Source of the DNA: JADLEX01 sp964586775
Lineage (GTDB): Bacteria > Lernaellota > Lernaellaia > JACKCT01
Direction: 5' to 3'
NCBI GenBank assembly: GCA_964586775.1
Contig: CAZPJD010000291.1
Span: 1-36,829 of the forward strand
DNA: 36,829 nucleotides
Translations under genes and position numbers: made by a program
In this document: positions 23,780 through 31,068 of the stretch, piece after piece
Numbering within the stretch: position 1 is the stretch's first letter
Layout of the letters: each line of letters starts with the position of its first letter
Notes under the pieces: generated by a model
What the model was told of the DNA's origin: nothing
Databases searched by the model: none
The model's input: the letters and a program-made list of their open reading frames with translations, nothing else

Positions 23780-25908
23780 CAGAACTCTTCCCGCTGACGG
23801 CGGATCGCCGCCATGCGCTTTGCGCCGGCGACCGTTCGCCGCGTGACCAGATAAATCCATATCGCCAGAAACATCACGAGCGTGATCATGCCGATGAAGA
23901 GCAGCACGATCGCCACGGGATTCGAGATGCCCGAGATCGTCGGACGGAACAGGTTGAGCGTCGTCGCCGTGACCGGCGGACGCCGATAGACGCCCTGGAT
24001 CACCTGGAACTCATCGGGACGCAGCGTGACGAGGCTCGTCACGTTTCCCTTCACCGTGCCGAACGAGAAGTTTTCATCGAGCAGTTCGCCGCGCGAGTTG
24101 TAGGTTCGCTCGTTGCGGTACTGAGAATCGAGGGTGAGCTGCACCTCGCTCACACCGGAGACGACCACGCGGTCGCGCGTCGTGACCTTGTTGTTGAACT
24201 CGGTGAGCGAAACGAATCGGAAGTCCCGCTCCTTGAGCCCGTCGACGATCTGCGTGAGCAGGTTGAGGTCGAGGAAGGTGTGGAAGAAGAAGCTCGCCCA
24301 GCCGTCTCGCACGACCTTCATCGCGTCGGCGTCGCGCAGAATCGCGGCGGCGTCGCGGCCGACCGCCGGATTCACGTAGCCCAGCGACTCGGGGATGATG
24401 ATCTGTTTGTGCATATCGGACAGGATCATGTAAGGAAAGAACTGATCAGAGCCGTACGCCTCGACGGGCATGCGGCGTTCGACGACCGTCGTGAAGTAGT
24501 CGGCGAAGGCGTCGTAGTCGGCTTGGCCCGCCGCATAGTGCGGCGTCGTCCACGCGAGCGGGTAGATCTCGTTGACGAAGCACTCGTTGAGCGCCTGTTC
24601 GATCCGCTGCGACGCGAACGTCTTGTCCTGCGCGATCGGGTGGCCACCGGTTTCGCCTTCCCAGAACTCGAAATCGACCGCCGACTCCGCCGTGTGTTGG
24701 TGCGTGAATCCGTGAAGGATGGGCACGCCGCCCTTGCTGATGAGGTAGCGCACCGTCTTGAGAAACTCGGGCGCTTCGGACAGATAGATCGGTGTGCCGT
24801 CCTCGCCGTTCTTGTAAACCGGCACCAGCGTGAACGCGAAGGGCACGTCGCGCTCGGCCAGCAGATCGGCCGCCTTGCGCAGCGTGTCCTGCTCACGCTT
24901 GGGATGGACGTCCTCGATGCGCACAAACGCGAAGTGTTCGTCGCCGCTCTTTTCACCGAAGAAATCGTAGAGGACGTCGGCAAACGCGAGATAGGCGCCG
25001 CCTTCGATGTGATAGGCGATGGGATCGCTCGCCACGTACCAGAAGTTCTGCGCGCGCACGATCCACGGCAACGAAACCGCTGGCGGTGGCGCGGCGGCTG
25101 GGACCGGCAAGCCCTCACCCGTCACCGCCGCGCTCGCGGGCGGCGACACGCCGGGAACGGACTTCGATTCGATGTCGGAATCGGGTGCGGCGCTCGGCGG
25201 GCGCGGTGTCGCAAGCGCGGGAACCGCGTCGGCGGGCAGCGGTGGCAGACCGACGGGAAGCACCTCATCCGCGGTCATCGACGGCAGGCGCGCGGGAGTG
25301 CCGGGTTCGATATCGAGGCCGGCCTGCGCGGGTTTGGGCGGATCGGCCACGTACTTCGCCTCGGCCAGCACCTGCGCGGCCTGCGCGCGCGTGACCTCGA
25401 CTTTGAAGGTGCGCAGGTCGATCTTCGCGAGCGGCTGATTCTTGTAGTAAACGACGTTGGTCGCGAACGCGTCGTCGCCCTCGGCGGCCTTGAGGCCGTA
25501 ATTGTCGAGGTTGTGCCGCGCCTGCAATCGCTCGAGATTCGCGCCGATCCATAGGAACGGACGGGTCGACTGGAAGATGTCGTCGAGCAGGTAGGTCGGA
25601 AGCGGTTGTTCGGTCTTGGTGCCGACGTAGATGCCGTAGGCCGCCTCGGAGAGCATGCCCTTTTCGTAGTCGCCGGTGGACACGAGGCGCGTGCTGACAT
25701 GGAAATGGCCGAGGAGTTGCACGATCGAATGCGCGCTGACGAGCTGCTCAGCCGCAGGCGCGCCCGGCGACACCACGTCATGGATGACGAGCACGAGATC
25801 GCCGCCGGGACCGAAATCCGGCGTTTTTTCCTCGAACTGATTCATCGTGACGAAAAGAACGCCGATGATGAGTCCGAGTGCGAATATGGCGATCAGGGCC
25901 GTCCGCAT
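23779..25908 (-). CDS. DUF2334 polysaccharide-deacetylase-like membrane protein (YdaL-like)
   Basis: This 709-aa protein has an N-terminal signal anchor (residues 3-22), a large periplasmic part and one C-terminal membrane helix (~665-690) followed by a basic tail. The DUF2334 region, a distant relative of carbohydrate esterase 4 deacetylases, keeps metal-ligand candidates Glu332-Asp333 (FVRIEDVHP) and His399...His403 (ILHGFTHQH). An N-terminal Rossmann-like module (LVLVIHDVV...VYVGTKTEQPLP) precedes it. Between them lies a ~90-residue Pro/Ala-rich, probably disordered insert (187-280). DUF2334 proteins accompany the GT2 synthase in B. subtilis Yda and Listeria Pss loci. Deacetylation of the nascent polymer is the natural guess but unproven for this family. 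The gene lies 27 nt after the GGDEF-like gene and overlaps the GT2 gene by one base. Confidence 0.88.
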   Translation of the reverse strand: MRTALIAIFALGLIIGVLFVTMNQFEEKTPDFGPGGDLVLVIHDVVSPGAPAAEQLVSAHSIVQLLGHFHVSTRLVSTGDYEKGMLSEAAYGIYVGTKTEQPLPTYLLDDIFQSTRPFLWIGANLERLQARHNLDNYGLKAAEGDDAFATNVVYYKNQPLAKIDLRTFKVEVTRAQAAQVLAEAKYVADPPKPAQAGLDIEPGTPARLPSMTADEVLPVGLPPLPADAVPALATPRPPSAAPDSDIESKSVPGVSPPASAAVTGEGLPVPAAAPPPAVSLPWIVRAQNFWYVASDPIAYHIEGGAYLAFADVLYDFFGEKSGDEHFAFVRIEDVHPKREQDTLRKAADLLAERDVPFAFTLVPVYKNGEDGTPIYLSEAPEFLKTVRYLISKGGVPILHGFTHQHTAESAVDFEFWEGETGGHPIAQDKTFASQRIEQALNECFVNEIYPLAWTTPHYAAGQADYDAFADYFTTVVERRMPVEAYGSDQFFPYMILSDMHKQIIIPESLGYVNPAVGRDAAAILRDADAMKVVRDGWASFFFHTFLDLNLLTQIVDGLKERDFRFVSLTEFNNKVTTRDRVVVSGVSEVQLTLDSQYRNERTYNSRGELLDENFSFGTVKGNVTSLVTLRPDEFQVIQGVYRRPPVTATTLNLFRPTISGISNPVAIVLLFIGMITLVMFLAIWIYLVTRRTVAGAKRMAAIRRQREEF

Positions 25909-25935
25909 GGGCGTGGGTGCGTGTGCCGCGTCTCC

Positions 25936-26790
25936 TTAGAAGGGTTGATACCGGCTGTCGATCACGTCGATCAATTCTTCTAGATTCGTGGCGTCCTTCG
26001 GGAAGTTCGCGGAGCTGAGCGACAGCTCGGGCACCACTTCGTCCCAGGTTTTTGAAACCTGTCCGAGCAGCGTCTGTCGTCGCTCCAGAAAACGAGTGAC
26101 GACGATGTTGACGCCGTTCGCGTTCGTCTCGGGCAGGATCACGCCGAGCTCGGCGTCGGCGTATTTGCCCACGTAGTCGGCGTCGCGCAGCATCGAACGC
26201 AGGAATCGTCCGATGTCGCGGAAGAGGGCGACCTCCTGCTCGTAGTCGTACCGCTTCTGGAATTCGCCCAGGTTGTTGATGCGCACAAATACGAGCGAGA
26301 GCGGGGTGTTGTAGCGCTTCACGCGCTTCATTTCGCCGGAGAGCATCCAGCGGAAGCTCTTGAAATTGTAGAGCCCCGTTTCCTCGTCGGGTACGAAGGT
26401 CTCGACCGTCGTGACCTCGCGAAAGACGCCGGCCCGGCGAAAATTCATGGTCTCCGAGATCGTGCCGAGCACGAAGCCGATCACCACGATGATCCCGATG
26501 TTGACGATGCTCTCGCGGATGAAGCCCGCCTGCGCGGTTCCCTGGACGATCTTGAACAGCACGAGGCTGCCGTAGACCGCCGCGCCGAAGATCGACCCCA
26601 TCGCGCCGAACTTCAGGCCGCGGGTGATCGCCAGAAACGCCACCGGCATCGTAACGACCACCGTGAGCGCCTCGTACTGGCGGATCTTGAAGTAGTAGAT
26701 GAACAGGAAGCCGAACGCCACGCCGAGCGCGCCGAGGACGACGAGGTCCAGGATCTCGGACGACTTCGCGTTGTCGTTGTTCGCTTTCAT
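25936..26790 (-). CDS. Membrane-bound degenerate GGDEF protein, predicted c-di-GMP receptor (YdaK/PssE/PelD-like)
   Basis: This 284-aa protein has about four membrane segments (residues 13-115), then a GGDEF-fold domain (~130-284) recognised by EETGLYNFKSFRWML and TPLSLVFVRINNL. The catalytic GG(D/E)EF loop is ADAEL (211-215), so it should not make c-di-GMP. Five residues upstream is RDAD (202-205), an RxxD inhibitory-site motif at exactly the spacing found in active diguanylate cyclases, where it binds c-di-GMP. Proteins with this combination (YdaK, PssE, and PelD with an added GAF domain) act as receptors that switch on polysaccharide synthases. It should do the same for the GT2 enzyme two genes downstream. 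AAGGA precedes the ATG, which overlaps the stop of the upstream small gene by 4 nt (ATGA). Confidence 0.88.
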   Translation of the reverse strand: MKANNDNAKSSEILDLVVLGALGVAFGFLFIYYFKIRQYEALTVVVTMPVAFLAITRGLKFGAMGSIFGAAVYGSLVLFKIVQGTAQAGFIRESIVNIGIIVVIGFVLGTISETMNFRRAGVFREVTTVETFVPDEETGLYNFKSFRWMLSGEMKRVKRYNTPLSLVFVRINNLGEFQKRYDYEQEVALFRDIGRFLRSMLRDADYVGKYADAELGVILPETNANGVNIVVTRFLERRQTLLGQVSKTWDEVVPELSLSSANFPKDATNLEELIDVIDSRYQPF

Positions 26791-26963
26791 CGGACACCGT
26801 CCTTGACGTCAGGGCGTGGGAGGGGGCGCTGCGACGAGGCGCGAACCTGCGTCTTCTTCAGGAAGAAGCGCACGATGTCCCGGAGGAGAATCAGAAGCGC
26901 GACCACCACGATGGTGACCACGACAACAAGCGCCATCGTAATCAGGCAGTTTTGGGACTCCAC
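26787..26963 (-). CDS. 58-aa single-pass membrane peptide, first gene of the exopolysaccharide operon
   Basis: This small gene begins at GTG (26963) with AAGGGA 5 nt upstream (complement of 26969-26974). It ends in a TGA that overlaps the ATG of the GGDEF-like gene (ATGA). The product starts MESQNCLITMALVVVV. It has one strong hydrophobic helix (~8-27), a basic stretch after it (RDIVRFFLKKTQ) and a polar tail ending PDVKDGVR. An internal ATG at codon 10 is an alternative start without a ribosome-binding site. Clean coupling and the membrane helix argue that it is real. It could assist the receptor or synthase, as small subunits such as PgaD do, but it shows no sequence match to PgaD. Confidence 0.7.
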   Translation of the reverse strand: MESQNCLITMALVVVVTIVVVALLILLRDIVRFFLKKTQVRASSQRPLPRPDVKDGVR

Positions 26964-27012
26964 ACCAATCCCTTCGCGCAGAAAAAACGCTGAATCCGGC
27001 CTTCGGAAAAGA

Positions 27013-27040
27013 GGTCGAATGTCAATATCCCATTTCGACC
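27013..27040. promoter_or_regulatory. Inverted repeat upstream of the exopolysaccharide operon
   Basis: GGTCGAATG at 27013-27021 and CATTTCGACC at 27031-27040 are complementary apart from one extra base, around an AT-rich centre. The site lies 50 nt upstream of the operon's first start codon, in the only non-coding gap (196 nt) before it. The minus strand contains TTGACA within the repeat, but no good -10 box at proper spacing was found. It is a candidate operator. Confidence 0.35.
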
Positions 27041-27159
27041 GCCCGGCGCAAGCAAAATCCGGTCTCCAACCCCGAGCCGTTCGCTTTTTTTCTTTCGCCC
27101 TGACCGTTGGTCATGTCGTCAGACCACCGATCCGTGAATTATCTGACAGTTATACTCGC

Positions 27160-29220
27160 CTACAGCCGCCGAAAGTCCGCGATTCCTCCAAAAAGCCGCG
27201 CCGTCATGGCGAGCAGCGACAGTCGGTTGCGGCGGCGGTCGGCGTTTTCGTCCATCACCATGACCGATTCGAAGAACGTATCGACCACCGCGCGGATCCC
27301 CGCGAGCGCCTTGAGCGCCGCCGGCGTGTCGCTTTGCCGCATCGCGTCGGAGACGGTTTTTTCGACTTCGATCACCGCGCCGTAAAGCCTCCGCTCGGCG
27401 TCCACATCGAAGGCGACGGGGTCTACGCGCGTATCCGAATGATCGCCAACGATATTCGCCACGCGTTTGAACGCCGTGGTAAACGCGGCGTATTCGGTCG
27501 AGCGCGAGAACTCGGCGACCGCCGCGCATCGCGAGGCGACCTCCGCCAAATCCACGAAACGCACCGCCGCGACCGCTTCCACCACATCCGCGGGCATTCC
27601 GGCCTGCTTGAGCCAAACCGAAAGGCGCGCGCGGAAAAATTCCAACGTCTGGTCGATCAGCGTCGCCTCTTCCGCTCCGGTCTTTTCGCGGCACGCGACC
27701 GCCGCCGCGCGGATGAGGTCCGGCAGCGACACGGACCACTTGCGATCGAGGACGATCTGCACGACACCCTGCGCTTGCCGACGCAGCGCGTAGGGGTCGC
27801 CCGCGCCGGTCGGCGCGAGCCCGACGCCCAGGCACGCCACCACCGAGTCCAGCTTGTCGGACACGGAGCACAGCGCGCCGATCTCGGACGCGGGCAGGAC
27901 GTCGCCGGCGAAGCGCGGCAGGTAGTGTTCGAAGATCGCCTCGCTCACCTCGGGCGTCTGCCCCTGATGCGTCGCGTAAACGCGGCCCATCACGCCCTGC
28001 AATTCGGGAAACTCGAAGACCATCTTCGAGAGCAGGTCGGCCTTGGCGAGCCACAACGCGTGAAGCGCGACGTCGCGCGACGCGGGCGCCACGCGATCGG
28101 CGAGGTGGCGGCAGATCGCCTGCGCGCGGAGGACCTTTTCTTTGTAAGTGCCGAGCTTGCGGTGAAAGACGACTTGATCGAGCTTTTGCGCGAGATCGTC
28201 CATCGGATGCTTCAGATCCGTTTGATAGAAGAAGCGGGCATCGGCGAGCCTGGCGTTGAGGACACGCTCGTAACCCTTCTTGACCACCGCGGGATCCTTC
28301 ACCTCGACGTTGCCGACGGCCGCGAAACGGCCAAGCAGCGAGCCGTCTTTTTTCTCGAAGCCAAAATAGCGCTGGTGCTCGCGCATGGGTGTGAGCAGCA
28401 CCTCGCGCGGCAGTTCCATGTATTCATCCGGAACGTGGCCGACCGTGACCACCGGCCACTCCACGAGCCCCGCCACTTCCTCCAGCAGCTTCGCGTCGTC
28501 GATCATCCGACCCTTGGCGGACTTCGCCGCGGATTTGAGTTGATCAAGGATCGACGCGCGACGCTCGTCGACCAGCGCGAGCACCCGTCGATCGCGCAGC
28601 TTCGCCACGTAATCGTCGAAGCCCTTGATCTTGACCGCGCGCGGGCTGTGGAAGCGATGGCCGTACGTGACGTCGGACGACGCGACCCCGGCAAATTCGA
28701 GGGACAGGGGCTTGCCGTCGTACAGCGCCGCGATCCATTGCACCGGGCGCACGAAGCGCTGAGGCTCCGAGCCCCAGCGCATGGATTTTGGCCACGGGAT
28801 CGCCGCGAACACGGCGCGCAGCATGTCGGGAAGGACACTCGCCGTCGGCTGGCCGAGAACCGTCTTGACGACGCCCACGCGCTCGCCCTTGTCGGTGGAG
28901 ACGCGCAGGAGTTCGGACGTGGCGACATCCATGCTCTTGGCAAAACCCTCGGCCACTTTGGTCGGTTTGCCCGATTCGTCGAACGCGTTTGCCCAGGGCG
29001 GGCCGGCTTTTTCGATGGTCAGATCGCTCTGGCGCGCGGCCATGCCACGCACGCACCCGACGAGTCGCCTGGGCGTGGCGGTGGCGACGATCTCGCCGTG
29101 CTCGATCCGCAGTTCGGCCAATCGCTCGGTGAGCAGACGCTCGATGTCCGCGATTGCGGGTTTCAGGAATCGCGACGGGATCTCCTCGGTGCCGATCTCG
29201 AAAAACAGCTCGTTTTTCAT
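27160..29220 (-). CDS. glyS: Glycyl-tRNA synthetase beta subunit
   Basis: This 686-aa protein is the beta subunit of the bacterial (alpha2beta2) glycyl-tRNA synthetase, contributing tRNA recognition to glycine charging. The N-terminus MKNELFFEIGTEEIPSRFL is diagnostic. Further family motifs are GYERVLNARLADARFFY, LQGVMGRVYA, a GDPYALRRQAQG block near the HD-type domain, and the C-terminal anticodon-binding region (FFESVMVMDEN). Length is normal (about 690). The ATG overlaps the glyQ stop by 4 nt (ATGA), fitting equal expression of both subunits. No intrinsic terminator was seen in the 196 nt between its stop and the exopolysaccharide operon start on the same strand, so read-through is conceivable. 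Confidence 0.97.
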   Translation of the reverse strand: MKNELFFEIGTEEIPSRFLKPAIADIERLLTERLAELRIEHGEIVATATPRRLVGCVRGMAARQSDLTIEKAGPPWANAFDESGKPTKVAEGFAKSMDVATSELLRVSTDKGERVGVVKTVLGQPTASVLPDMLRAVFAAIPWPKSMRWGSEPQRFVRPVQWIAALYDGKPLSLEFAGVASSDVTYGHRFHSPRAVKIKGFDDYVAKLRDRRVLALVDERRASILDQLKSAAKSAKGRMIDDAKLLEEVAGLVEWPVVTVGHVPDEYMELPREVLLTPMREHQRYFGFEKKDGSLLGRFAAVGNVEVKDPAVVKKGYERVLNARLADARFFYQTDLKHPMDDLAQKLDQVVFHRKLGTYKEKVLRAQAICRHLADRVAPASRDVALHALWLAKADLLSKMVFEFPELQGVMGRVYATHQGQTPEVSEAIFEHYLPRFAGDVLPASEIGALCSVSDKLDSVVACLGVGLAPTGAGDPYALRRQAQGVVQIVLDRKWSVSLPDLIRAAAVACREKTGAEEATLIDQTLEFFRARLSVWLKQAGMPADVVEAVAAVRFVDLAEVASRCAAVAEFSRSTEYAAFTTAFKRVANIVGDHSDTRVDPVAFDVDAERRLYGAVIEVEKTVSDAMRQSDTPAALKALAGIRAVVDTFFESVMVMDENADRRRNRLSLLAMTARLFGGIADFRRL

Positions 29221-30098
29221 GATCGGGGCCCCGCGGCGCATAACGGAAAGCCCAGTGACTCGCGCGTCTTGAGGTACGCCTCGGCGCACCGGCGGGCGAG
29301 ATTCCGCACGCGGCCAATATAGGCCACGCGCTCGGTGACGCTGATCGCGCCGCGCGCGTCGAGCAGATTGAAGGCGTGCGAGCATTTGAGGCAGTAGTCG
29401 TACGCGGGAAGCGAGAACCCGGCATCCAGCACGCGCAGCGCCTCGCGCTCGTAGTCGTTGAACCACTCGAAGATTCGCGCGGTGTCGGCGAGCTCGAAGT
29501 TGTAGGTCGAGAATTCGACCTCGTTGCGGTGGTAGACATGGCCGTAGGTCACGCCGTTCACCCATTCGACGTCGTAAACGCGGCCCACGCCCTGCAGGTA
29601 CATGGCGATGCGCTCGAGCCCGTAGGTGATCTCGACGGAGATGGGGTCGAGATCGAACCCGCCGCACTGCTGGAAGTACGTGAACTGCGTGATCTCCATG
29701 CCGTCGAGCCAGACCTCCCACCCGAGACCCCACGCGCCGAGCGTGGGGCTCTCCCAGTCGTCCTCAACGAAGCGGATGTCGTGGGCGAGAGGATCGATCC
29801 CCAGTTCCCTCAGGCTACCCAGATACAGCTCCTGGATATTCTTCGGGCTGGGCTTCATGAGCACCTGAAACTGGTAGTAGTGCTGAAGTCGGTTGGGGTT
29901 TTCGCCGTACCGGCCATCGGTCGGCCGACGGGACGGCTCGACGTACGCACAGTTCCACGGTTCGGGCCCCAAAGCGCGAAGGAAGGTGCTGGGATTGAAC
30001 GTGCCGGCGCCGACCTCCAGATCGTAGGGCTGGATGACGAGGCAGCCGCGCTCGGCCCAATAATTTTGCAGCTTCAGAACGACCTGCTGAAAATTCAT
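29217..30098 (-). CDS. glyQ: Glycyl-tRNA synthetase alpha subunit
   Basis: This 293-aa protein is the catalytic alpha subunit of alpha2beta2 glycyl-tRNA synthetase, which activates glycine with ATP. It begins MNFQQVVLKLQNYWAERGC and shows the highly conserved VGAGTFNPSTFLRALGPEPW, AYVEPSRRPTDGRYGENPNR, DDWESPTLGAWGLGWEVW and EMEITQFTYFQQ-like (GMEITQFTYFQQ) stretches of this family. It is the first gene of glyQS, with a candidate promoter 37-65 nt upstream. No T-box or other riboswitch signature was found in the leader. Confidence 0.98.
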   Translation of the reverse strand: MNFQQVVLKLQNYWAERGCLVIQPYDLEVGAGTFNPSTFLRALGPEPWNCAYVEPSRRPTDGRYGENPNRLQHYYQFQVLMKPSPKNIQELYLGSLRELGIDPLAHDIRFVEDDWESPTLGAWGLGWEVWLDGMEITQFTYFQQCGGFDLDPISVEITYGLERIAMYLQGVGRVYDVEWVNGVTYGHVYHRNEVEFSTYNFELADTARIFEWFNDYEREALRVLDAGFSLPAYDYCLKCSHAFNLLDARGAISVTERVAYIGRVRNLARRCAEAYLKTRESLGFPLCAAGPRS

Positions 30099-30134
30099 GG
30101 CATTCCGGTTGGTTGGTGTCCGGGAACGATCCTG

Positions 30135-30163
30135 CTTCTATCCCCACAACATCTGGTTGTCAA
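30135..30163 (-). promoter_or_regulatory. Candidate sigma-70 promoter of glyQS
   Basis: On the minus strand a perfect TTGACA (complement of 30158-30163) and TAGAAG (complement of 30135-30140, 4 of 6) are separated by 17 nt. Transcription would start about 7 nt further, leaving a leader of roughly 30 nt before the glyQ ATG. Confidence 0.6.
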
Positions 30164-30343
30164 GAAGGAACAGGCCACCGCCGGTGGTGTTCGAAGGCTT
30201 GCCCCAGGTCGTTCAACCGCTCGAAATATCAGGCGAATTTTCTCAAGTCGCACCGGCGTTCCGCCGATCCAATACATTGGACCGCAATGGTCCCTTGAAA
30301 TCGACTTGGTTACGTTTGTGCGGCAATCGAAGGAGGCGGGGCA

Positions 30344-30862
30344 ATGTCGGTGGTTCCCATTGAGGAAATTCGCCGGGGCAAGGAGTGGCTCGCGGACCTG
30401 AGCGACGACGGCGGCACGCTGTGGGACGAATTCAGCGCAGACGCCCGTGAGGCGCTTCCGGAGTTTTGCCGGCTCATTCGGTACTTCTCCGACCACGCCG
30501 GAACGATCGTACGCAACATGAACGGAACGCGAAGCCCGCTCGAAATCGAGTGCCTGAACGGGTTCGAGGATCACCACCTCGACAAATTCGCCGACTTTTT
30601 CGGGCCTCCGGCCAAAGCGCCGGGCCGTCACCTGTCGCCGCGCCTGTCGGGAGACACCATTATCCGCCGACTCGGCGGCGCTTATCTGGAGCAAACGGTC
30701 TACATCCGCCAGTTTTCCAGCGGGGTGCGCCTCTACGCCGCTGTGTGGCCTTGGCATATCCATCCGGGCGTTGTGACGCTGCACTTCGGGATCGATCTTG
30801 CGGCCCCCAGCGAGGAACACACGCGAATCTTCCAGAGATTCGTGCACGCGATCCCCGCCTGA
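30344..30862 (+). CDS. Uncharacterised 172-aa protein
   Basis: I do not recognise this protein. It has no signal peptide or membrane segment. The N-terminal half is helical and charged (MSVVPIEEIRRGKEWLADL, LPEFCRLIRYFSDHAGT, FEDHHLDKFADFFGPP). The C-terminal half looks like beta strands with aromatic residues (YLEQTVYIRQFSSGVRLYAAVWPWHIHPG, VTLHFGIDL), suggesting a small alpha/beta domain. GGAGG at 30332-30336, 7 nt before the ATG, and high G/C at third codon positions support it as a real gene. The opposite-strand frame covering it lacks these features. It is divergent from glyQ and stands alone. Confidence 0.75.
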   Translation: MSVVPIEEIRRGKEWLADLSDDGGTLWDEFSADAREALPEFCRLIRYFSDHAGTIVRNMNGTRSPLEIECLNGFEDHHLDKFADFFGPPAKAPGRHLSPRLSGDTIIRRLGGAYLEQTVYIRQFSSGVRLYAAVWPWHIHPGVVTLHFGIDLAAPSEEHTRIFQRFVHAIPA

Positions 30863-30882
30863 ACTGAAATTTACATTATCTC

Positions 30883-30888
30883 TATAAT
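30883..30888 (+). promoter_or_regulatory. AT-rich -10-like element upstream of the first lipoprotein
   Basis: A perfect TATAAT (30883-30888) lies in the most AT-rich stretch of the window (30866-30897), just after the 172-aa gene. The -35 region is weak. It would give a leader of ~175 nt before the lipoprotein ATG at 31069. A second candidate is TTGACG (30974-30979), 18 nt, TAGAAC (30998-31003). Neither is strong alone. Confidence 0.35.
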
Positions 30889-31068
30889 TATATAGACTTG
30901 TTCGTCTCTCGCCGCCTCGCCGCGACCAACCCCCGGTGAACACTTGGGGTTTCGCGGACTTGCCGCTTTACGCTTGACGGTAAAAGCCGAGTTCTGCTAG
31001 AACCTTGACGTACTGTATGCATGGGCAGGGATTTTGCCGCTTCGAGCGCTCGAAGGAGAAGTCCAGGT

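Noticed and set aside
21291..26963. The operon as a standard pel or pga locus
   Set aside because: No PelF/PelG, PelC or PgaD-like protein is present, and the deacetylase-like protein is DUF2334 rather than PgaB or PelA. Only the TPR exporter and GT2 resemble Pga parts.
26803..29322. An 839-codon plus-strand frame opposite glyS
   Set aside because: Shadow of an unmistakable glyS; composition typical of antisense GC-rich frames. A similar 1037-codon frame opposite DUF1302/DUF1329 (33144-36257) was rejected for the same reason.
30099..30343. T-box or glycine riboswitch leader upstream of glyQS
   Set aside because: The predicted leader is only about 30 nt and contains no T-box bulge sequence or glycine aptamer core.
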